A stretch of 53,077 bases of DNA from Verrucomicrobiota bacterium. Lineage in GTDB: Bacteria > Verrucomicrobiota > Verrucomicrobiia > Limisphaerales > UBA9464. Of the stretch, positions 8,285-18,200 are shown one piece after another. Numbering within the stretch: the first letter of the stretch is position 1; each line of letters opens with the position of its first letter. The notes under the pieces are model-generated. The model was not told the origin of the DNA and made no database searches. It worked only from the letters and a program-made list of their open reading frames with translations. Both the position numbers and the translations under genes were made by a program. The stretch spans positions 1 through 53,077 of the forward strand of contig JAFLEF010000052.1 in NCBI GenBank assembly GCA_017309115.1, in the 5' to 3' direction.

Positions 8285-8703
8285 ACTCCAAGACTGAACA
8301 TCCAGAACGGCTCGTCTTGCTCGCCGTCGTCGTTTGCCTCCTCACCGGATGCGCTGCCAGCCGTCCCCTCGGCGATGCCGCACTGGGGGCAGGGGGCGCC
8401 TATCTCGGCTACGAATTGTCGGACGGAAACCCCATCGCCACGACAGCGGGCGCAGCCGGCGGGGTGCTCCTCAGCGAGGGTCTGCACTACCTGGCCAAGA
8501 AGGAGACCCAAAAAGCCTACGCGGCGGGTTACGACAAGGGGAAGAGCGACGCGGTCAAACAACAGTACTGGCTCTACGTCTCCCTCCAGCGTCAGCGAAA
8601 CCGCGTCGGGAACGTTCGACTGTACCCGGTGCAACTGCCCGAACAGCGCCTGGACGGCGTCACCTTCCAACCCACCACGAAGTTCCTGCGCATCGAAGAA
8701 TAG
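8281..8703 (+). CDS. Transfer-operon lipoprotein (TrbH position)
   Basis: 140 residues. The N-terminus is a lipoprotein signal with lipobox LLTGC (Cys24). A Gly/Ala-rich segment (LGAGGAYLGYELSDG, then TTAGAAGGVLLSEG) resembles glycine-zipper sequences that insert in or span membranes. The soluble tail contains QQYWLYVSLQRQR. The gene begins inside the last codon of the VirB4 gene (ATGA) and precedes the VirB5-like gene. RP4-type operons also carry a lipoprotein, TrbH, but similarity beyond type and context is not evident. Outer-membrane anchoring of the T4SS core is a reasonable inference. Confidence 0.75.
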   Translation: MNSKTEHPERLVLLAVVVCLLTGCAASRPLGDAALGAGGAYLGYELSDGNPIATTAGAAGGVLLSEGLHYLAKKETQKAYAAGYDKGKSDAVKQQYWLYVSLQRQRNRVGNVRLYPVQLPEQRLDGVTFQPTTKFLRIEE

Positions 8704-8713
8704 GAATCCCCCC

Positions 8714-9523
8714 ATGAAAACTCACCAAGCCCAACTTGTCGCCGTTCTGGCGTTCGCTGGATTGGCCTTCCCGGCCCACGCTCAATGGACCGTTTACGAT
8801 CCCGCGGTTCACACCCAACAGATTGTTGGAACCGCCCAGCAGATCGCCAAGTTCGTTCAAATCATTGGCCATCAGGTCAGCCAGATCGAGCAGCTGAAGG
8901 ATCAGGTGAAGACCCTGCATCACTACGTGGACCTGTTCGGCGATCCGGCCAGCATTGAACCGGAGTCCATTGGTGTTCTGACGGCCGATCTAGGAAAACC
9001 GGAAGTCGGTCAAACGTTGGGTGAGCTACAGGCCGCCGCCGAGGCGCAGGACGCGATGCTCGAGAGCGCCCATGGATTGTACCGGGCCGTGGGCGAGACG
9101 TTCTCGACGCCCGGCGGTGAGATTGTTCATCGCCGCACGGAACCTTACCGGGCTATCGGTGCGGTCCAGCAGACCGCCGCCAACTTTCTCGGAGTCGTTG
9201 ACGATGCCGCCGCGCGGCGGGTCACGCTCAAGAACGAGCTCGTAAAGACGACCGAGGCGCTGAAGTCCGCCGAGACGGATGCCGAGGTTCAGAAACTCAC
9301 CGGTGTCTTAGTCGGCTTGGGATCGGCTCTGGAGAGCACGGATCACGAGGTGGCGCAGGCCAGTGCGTCGGCCCTCGTCCAGGACATTGCGAATCGAGCG
9401 GACGCACAGCGTCAGGTGGAGGCCAAGAAGGAGCAGCAACACGCGGAGTTCCACGAAGCGGTTGTTCGGTACGGCCAAACGTTCCGACTCCTGAATCAGG
9501 CCACGCGGTTTCCCACTCGCTAA
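8714..9523 (+). CDS. trbJ: TrbJ/VirB5-like secreted T4SS protein
   Basis: 269 residues from ATG 8714; the longer open frame upstream is a shadow of the lipoprotein gene. A signal peptide ends at about AHAQ. The mature part is almost wholly helical, with QQIVGTAQQIAKFVQIIGHQ and IEQLKDQVKTLHHYVDLFGD, the pattern of TrbJ/VirB5 proteins, which are periplasmic minor pilus components. A long C-terminal heptad region is rich in Ala, Glu and Gln. Its position between the lipoprotein and the VirB6-like gene agrees. Confidence 0.8.
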   Translation: MKTHQAQLVAVLAFAGLAFPAHAQWTVYDPAVHTQQIVGTAQQIAKFVQIIGHQVSQIEQLKDQVKTLHHYVDLFGDPASIEPESIGVLTADLGKPEVGQTLGELQAAAEAQDAMLESAHGLYRAVGETFSTPGGEIVHRRTEPYRAIGAVQQTAANFLGVVDDAAARRVTLKNELVKTTEALKSAETDAEVQKLTGVLVGLGSALESTDHEVAQASASALVQDIANRADAQRQVEAKKEQQHAEFHEAVVRYGQTFRLLNQATRFPTR

Positions 9524-9535
9524 CGCACAAAACGT

Positions 9536-10603
9536 ATGGCCACCTTTGAGCAGATCTTTCCGACGTTCCTGCAGAAATGCGCCGAGCTGCACACGCTTCT
9601 CCGGATGGTGGCGTTCATGCTGTTCATCGTGGGAACGATCACCTTCGTTCTGCACGGCTTCTCGCCGAAGACACTGATGCTGCATATGGGGCGATTGCTC
9701 CTGTTGACCGCACTCCTGGTGTTCCTGCCGGAGTGGGGGAATCGCATTCAAGAACTGCTCCAGGTCTCCGTCCTCTCGGGGCTGGGTGTGGATCCGGCCG
9801 CTGTGAGTGAACAGTACGTCGCGTTGTTGGTCGTGAAGCGAGACACCGGGCTGGAGCGCTCGTGGTGGGACATTCTGGGTGACCTCAATGGATTCACGGT
9901 TGAGGCCCTGATAACGGGGGCCCTTTGGTTAGTGGGGCAGTTTGCGGCGTTTCTCCTCTTCTGGGCGTACGTGTTCCAAAAGGTGATTCTTTACCTGGGC
10001 TATGCGCTCTCGCCGCTCCTCATCGGCTTGATGGCGATTCACCCGCTCAAGTCGGTGGGCACCCGGTACCTGTTGAACCTGGTGGGCGTCCTGCTGTGGC
10101 CGCTGGGCTGGGCGGTGGCCGCCCTAATCACGCAGGGGTTCCTGGATTTCATGACCGATCCGGCCTTGAAGTTTCTTGATCCGACCGCGACCGGCTACGG
10201 GCTGCAGAACCTGGTCGGGCTCGCATTTCTTTCCTTCTGGATCGTATTCAGCACGGTTTCCGCACCGTTGGTGATCCAGACGGTCTTTACCTCCGGGGCG
10301 CTCGCTGGAAGTCAGTTGATCAGTGGCGCCGTCAGCGGGGCGTTGCAGACGGCGGCAACCACCGCTGGGGCAGGGGCGGTGGCTGCGGCTACTGGGATTC
10401 CGTTGGTGACGGCAGGTGCCGCGGGAATGGCGGCCGTCATGAGTACCTTGTCCACCGCTGCCGGACACGGCAGTGCCGGCGCCATCATCATCGCCGGCAG
10501 CGGTCTTCCTCCCCGCAGCGCCCGGGGTCGCCCCGGCGACGACATCACCGGTGACAAGGCCGTCCGCGAACTCATCGCGAAAGATCGGCGGCAGTACTTC
10601 TAA
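9536..10603 (+). CDS. trbL: TrbL/VirB6-like polytopic membrane protein
   Basis: 355 residues with about six membrane segments, including LLLLTALLVFLPEWG, LWLVGQFAAFLLFWAYVFQ and VILYLGYALSPLLIGLMAIH, then an Ala/Gly-rich C-terminus (AATTAGAGAVAAATGIP). The central hydrophobic core and the small-residue tail are typical of TrbL/VirB6, the inner-membrane channel component of conjugation systems. The tail ends with a charged cytoplasmic segment. It is 12 bases from the VirB5-like gene and 6 bases from the VirB8-like gene. Confidence 0.85.
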   Translation: MATFEQIFPTFLQKCAELHTLLRMVAFMLFIVGTITFVLHGFSPKTLMLHMGRLLLLTALLVFLPEWGNRIQELLQVSVLSGLGVDPAAVSEQYVALLVVKRDTGLERSWWDILGDLNGFTVEALITGALWLVGQFAAFLLFWAYVFQKVILYLGYALSPLLIGLMAIHPLKSVGTRYLLNLVGVLLWPLGWAVAALITQGFLDFMTDPALKFLDPTATGYGLQNLVGLAFLSFWIVFSTVSAPLVIQTVFTSGALAGSQLISGAVSGALQTAATTAGAGAVAAATGIPLVTAGAAGMAAVMSTLSTAAGHGSAGAIIIAGSGLPPRSARGRPGDDITGDKAVRELIAKDRRQYF

Positions 10604-10609
10604 ACCACC

Positions 10610-11269
10610 ATGAACTCGATTCCCTTACTAGAGAGCCACCCCACGGTCGATTCAGTGGGTGCGCCCCAACGGCGTTTTGATCCCACCCAACTGTTTGCCC
10701 AACGCGATCGGCTGCCGTGGTTTTGGTTCTTCGTCGCCGTGGCGGTGAGCGGATTGGCTGCCTTCGACCGCTACCACTTGGTCCAGCAGTTCAAGCATCG
10801 AGAGCGGGTGGTGATTATTGATCCTGCTCAAACCTACTACCTCAGTCCGCTCCTCGAGTTTCAGGAGGCCAAGGAACTCCACGCCCAGCAGGCGGAGCTG
10901 GCGACCTTGGCCTTTTTGAATCGCAATCCTCGCGACTTCGATCAGCCGCAACTGCTCGCGCAAACCTTCCTGAAGGCGGCTCACCAGAAAGCCCAGGATC
11001 TCCGCATCCGCGAGACTGCGGAGTTTCGCGCCAAGCAACTCCACCAAAAGCCGGAGATTGCCAAGATCGACATCCTGACCACCCGCGAGAACGAGGTTCT
11101 GGCTAACGTCAGCGGCCAGGTCATCCGCAACGGTGTCTTTCAAGAGAAGGCCTTTGCGGAGGTGTTCAACTTCAAGCTGAGCCTTCGCCTGATCCGAAAC
11201 CCCAATTTGGCGGTCAACGGGCGCTTCCCGATGGCCGTCGCCGAATTCAAATATGAAAGCTCCAAGTAA
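10610..11269 (+). CDS. trbF: TrbF/VirB8-like inner-membrane protein
   Basis: 219 residues. A cytoplasmic N-terminus is followed by one membrane anchor (WFFVAVAVSGLAAFDRY region, residues about 38-55) and a periplasmic domain of about 160 residues containing VVIIDPAQTYYLSPLLEFQE and DILTTRENEVLANVSGQVIR. This is the VirB8/TrbF layout: a bitopic assembly factor with an NTF2-like periplasmic fold. The stop lies within the start of the VirB9-like gene (17-base overlap), implying coupled translation. Confidence 0.8.
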   Translation: MNSIPLLESHPTVDSVGAPQRRFDPTQLFAQRDRLPWFWFFVAVAVSGLAAFDRYHLVQQFKHRERVVIIDPAQTYYLSPLLEFQEAKELHAQQAELATLAFLNRNPRDFDQPQLLAQTFLKAAHQKAQDLRIRETAEFRAKQLHQKPEIAKIDILTTRENEVLANVSGQVIRNGVFQEKAFAEVFNFKLSLRLIRNPNLAVNGRFPMAVAEFKYESSK

Positions 11270-12137
11270 CCTGGTGATCCTAGCCTGTCTGGCGGCCAAC
11301 TCGGGGGTAGCGGCTTCCTCTGAGGCGATTCAGCGGGCCATTCTCGACGACCGTGTTGTGGTGGTCGTTCCGGTGGCGACCAATCGGGTCACAACCATCA
11401 GCTTCCCCAGTTCCATCGCCGCCCTGGATGGGGCAGGGGTGTCAGCGGATCCCAAGATTCCTGGCGTCTTCCAACTCGCCCACACCAAGGGTTCGTCCTT
11501 CCTCTCCCTTCGCGCGACCACTCGTGGAGCCGCCTCGAATCTGAACGTCCGATGGAACCGGCGGACCTACGTTTTCGGGTTGGTCGAAAGCAATGTCCCG
11601 GTGCTGGCGCTCAATCTGGAGGAACGGGTCACTGCGGCCCAGGTTCAGCCGGCTCCCGCTGTCTCGCCGACCCGTCTGTTGGCGCTGTTGGACAAAGCCA
11701 AGGCGTATCCGCTCTTGCGGCAACAACACCCCGAGTCGGTCGCGCAGGTGGAACCCAGGACCTTCGCCGCCGCACCTTCCGTCACGGACTTCAACGACTA
11801 CGAGATTCAGATTCAGGAGATCTTTCGCTTCAACCCGGAGGACACCCTCGTGTTCCACGTGCGGATGCGGAACAAGTCGGAGCGCGAACTACGGTATCGT
11901 CCCGACTCTTTTGCCGTCCGGGTGGGCGACCGGCTGTATCACCAGTCCATCAGCGATGCGTCCGGCGTACTGCCGCCGAAGGGCGAAAAGGCGGTGTATT
12001 TCGCGCTGACTGGGACTCCCGACGGCGCTCGGGCGGAACTTTCCCTCAAGAATGACTTCTCCGTGCTGGTGACTCGGACGTCCCCGGAGCCCCAGGAAAA
12101 CTCTCAGCCGAATGAGGCTTCGGCACCTCAGCCATGA
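11253..12137 (+). CDS. trbG: TrbG/VirB9-like outer-complex protein
   Basis: 294 residues with an N-terminal signal peptide (LVILACLAANSGVAAS). The first part contains VVVVPVATNRVTTISFPSSI, which aligns with the beginning of TrbG/VirB9 proteins, where a beta-rich domain starts with a signature about sensor-free fibre binding. The C-terminal half carries FNDYEIQIQEIFRFN and another beta-rich block (RYRPDSFAVRVGDRLYHQS). VirB9 with VirB10 and a lipoprotein forms the outer-membrane core of the channel. It overlaps the VirB8-like gene upstream and the VirB10-like gene downstream. Confidence 0.75.
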   Translation: MKAPSNLVILACLAANSGVAASSEAIQRAILDDRVVVVVPVATNRVTTISFPSSIAALDGAGVSADPKIPGVFQLAHTKGSSFLSLRATTRGAASNLNVRWNRRTYVFGLVESNVPVLALNLEERVTAAQVQPAPAVSPTRLLALLDKAKAYPLLRQQHPESVAQVEPRTFAAAPSVTDFNDYEIQIQEIFRFNPEDTLVFHVRMRNKSERELRYRPDSFAVRVGDRLYHQSISDASGVLPPKGEKAVYFALTGTPDGARAELSLKNDFSVLVTRTSPEPQENSQPNEASAPQP

Positions 12138-13180
12138 CTCCCAATTCCTTTCTTCAGTTCTGGAAAACCAAGTCGGGCCGACTGCTCCTGTTCGGACTGG
12201 TCTTTGGCGGCGGGCTACTGGTGTTCGGCGTGGTACGCCAACGATCCAATAGCGACGAAGCCGACCTGCCGCTCCCGGTGCGGACCAACCGGGTGGATCA
12301 GGGAGTGCAGACCGTCGAACGCCCAATGGAAGTGTTCCGGACTCCCGTGCCCAAACCCGAACCGGTGGTCGTGGCGGCCCGGACCAATGCGAGTGCGACT
12401 GAAAAGCCCGCCAAGCCCAAGAGCCAACCTACGATGGCCCCTATCGGTCTGTTTGCCGACATGACGGCTGGGTTGCGAGAACCGAAGGCGGCCCCCAGCG
12501 TCTACGCACCCTACGGCCGGCTGATTCCCTGTGAGACCGTCATTACGGTGGATTCGGCTTCGATTCAAACGCCCATCGTCGGCCTGATTACGGAGGACGT
12601 TTACCACGCCGGGAAATTGGTCATTCCTGCCGGCACCGAACTCCACGGGACGGCTCAGACGGACCGTCACCGGGAGCGCATCGCCAGTGGCAATTCCTGG
12701 ACCCTGGTCTGGCAAACGGGTGAGGAACTGCAGCTGAGGGGCATCGTGCTGAATCGGGAGTTCTCCGGAGATCAGGAGGGCTGGGGGATAACCGATGGAA
12801 GCGCCGGTCTTCGCGGCCGGATCATCAAGTCGGACGACCTCGCCGAGATCAAACTCTTCGCCGCCACTCTGCTCAGCGGCGCCGCCAGCGCCTTGACGGA
12901 GCAACAACCGACCATCTTCGGCAATCTCGACAGCCGATCCCTCAACAATGCGCCGCTCCAAGGTGCCCAGGACGTGCTGGAGATTTACGCGAAGCGGATT
13001 CTTGACGCGATCGAACGCGACGGGTTCTACACCCGAGTTCCCAGCGGCAAGCAGTTCTACCTCTACGTCCTCCAAACCATAGACCGCTCGGCCGCGGAAA
13101 TTGGGGGCTCCCAGACCCCGTTCGAACCGTCTCCGGCTTTAGGAACGACCCCGGCCGAACCCGGGCGTCCAGCCCAGTGA
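12134..13180 (+). CDS. trbI: TrbI/VirB10-like T4SS core protein
   Basis: 348 residues. A short cytoplasmic N-terminus, one membrane helix (GRLLLFGLVFGGGLLVFGVV), a Pro/Lys-rich linker (TEKPAKPKSQPT) and a C-terminal beta-barrel domain beginning PYGRLIPCETVITVDS. Motifs GLITEDVYHAGKLVIPAGTE and FYTRVPSGKQFYLYVLQTID are the classic TrbI/VirB10 blocks. VirB10 spans both membranes and couples ATPase activity to opening of the outer pore. It starts in the last codon of the VirB9-like gene (ATGA) and its own stop is overlapped by the next open frame. Confidence 0.9.
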   Translation: MTPNSFLQFWKTKSGRLLLFGLVFGGGLLVFGVVRQRSNSDEADLPLPVRTNRVDQGVQTVERPMEVFRTPVPKPEPVVVAARTNASATEKPAKPKSQPTMAPIGLFADMTAGLREPKAAPSVYAPYGRLIPCETVITVDSASIQTPIVGLITEDVYHAGKLVIPAGTELHGTAQTDRHRERIASGNSWTLVWQTGEELQLRGIVLNREFSGDQEGWGITDGSAGLRGRIIKSDDLAEIKLFAATLLSGAASALTEQQPTIFGNLDSRSLNNAPLQGAQDVLEIYAKRILDAIERDGFYTRVPSGKQFYLYVLQTIDRSAAEIGGSQTPFEPSPALGTTPAEPGRPAQ

Positions 13181-13221
13181 TTTGGTACCCCTCCTTTCGA
13201 TTCCATGCCCTCCGTCAAACC

Positions 13222-13824
13222 ATGAAACTCCTGATCGTCGTCTTCCTTCCTGTCCCACTGCTGGTCATCTCGTGCGCTTCGCGCTCAACGGCGCCCGTTG
13301 GGGTGGAGCCGCAGCCGCCCTCGGTGATCGCGCCCGTGGAATCGGTCCGCCATGGCGAAGTCATCCGCGCCTACCACCTTGGCCGCTACGTGGATTCCAG
13401 CCAACCCGGCGTGATGCACGAGCAACATCCCATCTATCGGGTCGAGGCGGAATCCCGATGGAACTTCCTCCCGGGCCAGGACCACCCCGGCACGGGCGTC
13501 GCTCTGACCCCACCTTTGGATCCGGCGCATTCGCCGGCCCCGTCCAATGATCCGATCGTGGCCGAATTGAACCGACAGAAGGACGCCACCGAACGGGTCA
13601 TGCAGGAAGCCACCCGATTGGCGCAGTCCTATGACCAACTTCAGAAGGTAATCGGCGATATGATGGCGGTCGCCCAGAGCCACACACAGACGACCACCCG
13701 CATGGGTCAGACCGAACGTCGGCTTGCCGAGATGGAACAAGAACTGGCGCGCCTGATGTCGCCCGTGCCAGGGGCCACCAATGGAGTTCCACCGACACCC
13801 TTCTTCGACCCAGTGCAACCCTGA
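13222..13824 (+). CDS. Lipoprotein closing the transfer operon
   Basis: 200 residues from ATG 13222; the frame is open from 13177, but the ATG gives a clean lipoprotein signal (MKLLIVVFLPVPLLVISC, lipobox Cys18). The middle contains EVIRAYHLGRYVDSSQPGVM and YRVEAESRWNFLPG, and the C-terminal third is a coiled coil (ATERVMQEATRLAQSYDQL). The HxxxRYVD... block looks conserved and I associate it with uncharacterised proteins of Trb-type operons. Probably anchored to the outer membrane; role in transfer unknown. Confidence 0.7.
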   Translation: MKLLIVVFLPVPLLVISCASRSTAPVGVEPQPPSVIAPVESVRHGEVIRAYHLGRYVDSSQPGVMHEQHPIYRVEAESRWNFLPGQDHPGTGVALTPPLDPAHSPAPSNDPIVAELNRQKDATERVMQEATRLAQSYDQLQKVIGDMMAVAQSHTQTTTRMGQTERRLAEMEQELARLMSPVPGATNGVPPTPFFDPVQP

Positions 13825-13928
13825 GGACACTTTGCCTGGATGAACTGGGGATGGTTCTGGGTCGCCCGCCATCCCGCTCATCCCGGCGAACACGGTCGCT
13901 ACCGTGAAACAACAAACCATGAAGCGTT

Positions 13929-14330
13929 ATGAACAAACCAAAATCCCCCGCGCCCAGCGGCGCCGGCGGCGCTGCCGCCCTCACTGATCAGCCTACCTAC
14001 CGGCAAAACCCGGAGGTGGATGCCAAGATTGACGCCCACATCAAGGAAAACCCCAAGTATTGGGCCTACATTCAGGGAATGCCACGGGAGCGCCTTGAGC
14101 GAACCTTGGTGCTCAACGAGGTTCGGGAACTCGACCGTCAGCACCGCATGCGCGAGGGAGTCCTGAAGTCTATCAATCGGAATCCCGACCTGAAACAAGC
14201 CTACGAGACCCTCGTGAAGGATCTTCCGGAAGAGCAGCGCGAAGGCGTCATTGCCCAACTGGCGCGGCAAGCCAAGCGCGTCGTGGCTCGCACTCAGGGC
14301 CAACAGCAAAGTCATTCCGTCGGAGTCTGA
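13929..14330 (+). CDS. Conserved hypothetical, helical, no signal
   Basis: 133 residues: a disordered, Ala/Pro-rich start followed by a helical body with YRQNPEVDAKIDAHIKENPK, then MPRERLERTLVLNEVRELDR, and QLARQAKRVVARTQGQQQ. There is no membrane segment. About 100 bases separate it from the transfer operon, same strand, so it may be co-transcribed. I do not recognise a family; the basic C-terminus would suit a nucleic-acid-binding or coupling role, but that is conjecture. Confidence 0.6.
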   Translation: MNKPKSPAPSGAGGAAALTDQPTYRQNPEVDAKIDAHIKENPKYWAYIQGMPRERLERTLVLNEVRELDRQHRMREGVLKSINRNPDLKQAYETLVKDLPEEQREGVIAQLARQAKRVVARTQGQQQSHSVGV

Positions 14331-14571
14331 TCCTCCTGACCCGGTCGCGTCTTCCTTCCTGTCGACCTGATTTCGAGGCCCGCCGTACTGGCAATCTCGG
14401 ATTATCCAATCCCTCAGGTGGGAGCGTGACCGGGTCTATAGGTTGACCCGTTTACAGACCTTGAATAACAAGCTGCAAGAAAGGGGCGAAATGGAACGGA
14501 TTTGCCCGCGATTTGCTGGCCAAGTGCCATTCGGCTCTGGTTTGGGATAAACTCCCCAGCCTCGGATCAAC
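14331..14571. other. Intergenic, inverted repeats
   Basis: No gene. GACCCGGTC (about 14338) is repeated in inverse as GACCGGGTC (about 14427), and GGGTC and GACCC recur 7 bases apart just after. Such paired repeats between transfer genes are candidates for an origin of transfer or a regulator site, but no nic motif is recognisable. Confidence 0.25.
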
Positions 14572-14829
14572 ATGAAACATTTGGATCACCCCCTGCGTCC
14601 CATAACCGATTTCCTAGCTTTCCTAGATTACCTGATCGAGGAGCATGGCCACTACCTGTACATTGGTTGTGTCTACGTGGGCCTCGCGGTCATTCTTTGG
14701 ATTCTGGTTCGGCCTCGCCGACCTCGTCGGACGGACGTTGGTCCAGTGACGATTGTGATCCTACCTTGGGGACCCCCTCCCAAACGAGATCCGCCGCCCA
14801 TCGACTCCCCGTTCGACGATCCTCTGTAG
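14572..14829 (+). CDS. Small single-pass membrane protein
   Basis: 85 residues: MKHLDHPLRPITDFLAFLDY, one hydrophobic helix (YIGCVYVGLAVILWILV), then a stop-transfer cluster RPRRPRR and a Pro-rich cytoplasmic tail. There is no Shine-Dalgarno sequence, as is common here. No family recognised. Coding is supported by the coherent topology but remains moderate. Confidence 0.45.
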   Translation: MKHLDHPLRPITDFLAFLDYLIEEHGHYLYIGCVYVGLAVILWILVRPRRPRRTDVGPVTIVILPWGPPPKRDPPPIDSPFDDPL

Positions 14830-14920
14830 CGATAGTTCCCTAAATTCTTACTCCGTGGTTTGAAGACAGTGCCCCCTGGCTGTCTGTGCTCCCTCATATC
14901 CATGGGCCTTGGAGGTACCC

Positions 14921-15214
14921 ATGCGTCGCGATTCCAACGTCATTGGACAAATTGTGTCCCGTCTACGTTATGAACGCCACTGGTCGCAGGACGATCTGGT
15001 GGCCCGACTCCAAATCCTAGGATGCAGCATTACCCGCAGCATCCTGGCTAACATCGAGACCCGTCGTTCGGTGGCGACCGACAAACAGATCCTCTATTTT
15101 GCCCAGGTCTTTGGGGTAGATGCCGCAAAGATTCTCCCACCGCTCCCCACTCGCTCCAAGGGCACTCCGTTGGGGATAAACACCCAGGCCGCGACTCGGC
15201 GGCGTCGGGAGTGA
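14921..15214 (+). CDS. XRE-family HTH regulator
   Basis: 97 residues from ATG 14921, which has a strong GGAGGT five bases upstream, one of the few clear ribosome sites in the window. An XRE/Cro helix-turn-helix occupies residues about 7-65: GQIVSRLRYERHWSQDDLVA, then ITRSILANIETRRSVATDKQ. The tail is basic. Such regulators commonly control excision and transfer modules; it stands between the T4SS block and the methyltransferase-helicase gene, so either may be its target. The target is inferred. Confidence 0.85.
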   Translation: MRRDSNVIGQIVSRLRYERHWSQDDLVARLQILGCSITRSILANIETRRSVATDKQILYFAQVFGVDAAKILPPLPTRSKGTPLGINTQAATRRRRE

Positions 15215-15259
15215 GCTCAAACGCTCAAACCTTCCCATTGACGGCCCCTCGAATAGCTT

Positions 15260-18200
15260 ATGGCAGTTCGACCCCAGGATTCGGATCGGCAGCTCGACCT
15301 GTTTGCTTCATCACGTCCAACACATGCCTCCCTTGACCCAATACGGCCGGATGGCCGAGCGACACTGGCGGGAGTTCCTGCCGAAGCTGGTCCGCGACCT
15401 GGAAGCCCAGGGCCAGCTGCACCAACGGTTGCTGGAGGCGGAGGAGAAGACCAAGGACGAGATGGCCACGCTCCGAAGCCGCTTGATGGCGGAGGGCCTG
15501 ACCGCGGATCAGGCCCACCGCCAGGCTTGGGAAACCGTCCGGGAACGGTACTTGTTGCTGCCCCCGGAGACTTGAGCTCGGAATCCGGGGGTGAGCGGTT
15601 CATCGTCGTCCAACGGGAGCCGCCGGCCCAGAATCTCAACAGCTATCGGATCACGGCGGCCGACGCGTTAGGGGAGGGAGGTCCGAAGCAGAAGTTTTGG
15701 CAGAACCTGACCGCGATCCAGACCCTTCGCACTCTGGAGGCCGAAGGCCGCCCGGCTACGACGACGGAGAAGGGGATCTTGGTCCAGTACGTCGGCTGGG
15801 GTTCGCTTCCCCAAGTCTTCGACGACTCCAATGAGGATTGGGCTCGGGAGCGCGACGTTCTTCGGAAGACCTTGTCTCGCGAGGAATGGGACTTCGCTCG
15901 GTCCACCACGCTCAACGCTCATTATACGTCCCCAGTCATCGTTTCCGCCCTGTATGCGGCCTTGGAACGATTCGGGTTTGAGGGTGGGCGAGTACTGGAA
16001 CCCGCCTGTGGAATCGGCCACTTCATTGGGCTGATGCCGCCGGCGATGCTGCAACGCTCGATGATTACGGGCATTGAGATTGATCTACTGACGGCGCGAA
16101 TTGCTCAGGCACTGTATCCGGAGGCTGACATTCGGGCGCAGCCATTCGAGAAGGCAAAATTGGCCGCCGGATTCTACGATGTCGCGATCTCCAACGTGCC
16201 GTTCGGGGACTATCCGGTCCATGATCCGCGGTGGAACGACTACAAGTTCCCCATTCACGACTACTTCTTCGCGGCCAGCGTGGAGAAAGTCCGTCCGGGA
16301 GGCCTGATCCTGTTCATCACGTCGAAGGGAACCTTGGACAAACTGGATTCAACCCTGCGGGAACACCTTTCCACCCAGGCGGAGCTGCTGGGGGCCATCC
16401 GTCTGCCCAACGACGCCTTCAAGAAGAACGCCGGGACGGAAGTCACCACCGACTTCGTGATGCTGCGGCGGCTACACCCCGGCGAGGCGCCCGCTGGGCC
16501 GTCCTGGAAGGTGACAGTGGGGTACACCAATGAGGCCGGAGAAAACTTCAGGCTGAACGAGTACTTCGCCCAACGCCCGGAGCTGATGCTCGGACGGATG
16601 CGACTCGCCGGCCGGATGTACCGCGACCGGGAACCGACCTTGGAGTCCGACGGACGAGATCTGGCGGAGGCCTTGCAGTCGGCGATCTCACAGCTGCCGT
16701 CAGGCGTCTACCGCTCGCGGGATCAGCGAATCGCGGAACCGACCTTCGATCAAACCGTGCCGGCCCCGGATGACGTCAAGCCGAACGCCTACTGTCTGGA
16801 CAATGGCTTGGTCTGCTTCCGGGACGAAGATGTCCTGCGCCCCCTCAATGACCTGCCTTTGGAAACGAGGACGCGGATTCGGGGCCTCATTCAGGTTCGG
16901 GACGCGGTCCGCACCTGCCTTCGAACTCAGCTCGACGGCAGCCCTGAGGATCAAGTTCTTGCTGCCAGGCACGTACTCAATGTGGCCTACGACCGGTTTG
17001 CCGGTCGCCATGGTCCCATCCATGCCCGGGCCAATCAGCGGGCCTTCGACGGCGATCCAGACCTGCCATTACTGCTGTCCCTCGAGCAGTTCGACAGTGA
17101 ATCTGGACTGGCCACCAAAGCCGCCGTTTTTCGAGAGCGGACCATTCACCGGCGCCACGAGGTGCTGAGGGTGGCTGATGCGAAGGAGGCACTCCTGGTT
17201 ACGCTCAACGACAAGGGCAGGGTGGATCTGGACCATATGTCGGGTCTACTCCGGCGAACCACGGACGAACTGGTGCCCGAGCTCAAAGGCCTGATCTTCC
17301 TTAATCCCCAGTCGAATCAGTGGGAGACGGAGGACCAATACCTCTCCGGAAACGTGCGCGAGAAGTTGGAAATCGCCGAAGCCGCAGCGCTCACCGATCC
17401 GAGATTTCAGGAGAATGCCACGGCCCTGAAATCGGCCCTGCCGGCGGACTTGGGCCCGTCCGAAATCGATGTACGCCTCGGCGCCGCCTGGCTGCCGGCC
17501 AGTGATGTCGAACAGTTCACCCAGGAACTGTTGGGAGTCTCGACCGGGGTGCGGGTCGGCCACGTGGCCGCGTTAGGGACCTGGTTCCTGGAGGGAGACT
17601 GGGAGGTGAAACGAGCGACGGCGAACACCACCGATTGGGGAACGGATCGCCGTTCGGCCCTCGAACTCATCGAGGATGCGCTCAACCTCCGGACCCCGAC
17701 CGTTCACGATTACGACGCGGACCAGAAACCCACCGTCAACGCCCAGGCTACGGAGGCGGCGCGCGAGAAGCAGCAGCGGATCAAGGAGCGGTTCGCGGAA
17801 TGGATCTGGAGTGAGGATTCCCGGCGGGAGCGGCTGTGTCGGCAGTACAACGACACGTTTAATCATACCCGCGTGCGCACCTTCAGCGGCGATCACCTCA
17901 CCCTGCCTGGGGCCAGTCAGAACATCACCCTTCAGGGGCATCAAAAGGCCGGCATCTGGCGGATTCTGCAGACTCCCAACACCTTGCTTGCGCATGTCGT
18001 AGGGGCAGGGAAGACCTTCACGATGGTGGCCGCTGCGATGGAGCTGCGACGGCTGGGATTGTGCCACAAGCCGCTCTTTGCGGTTCCGAACCACATGCTC
18101 GGTCAGTTTTCCACAGAGCTGCTCACCTTGTATCCGGGCGCCCAAATTCTGGTGGCCGGAAAGGCGGATTTTGAGGCGGCGAACCGGAAGAAACTCTTCA

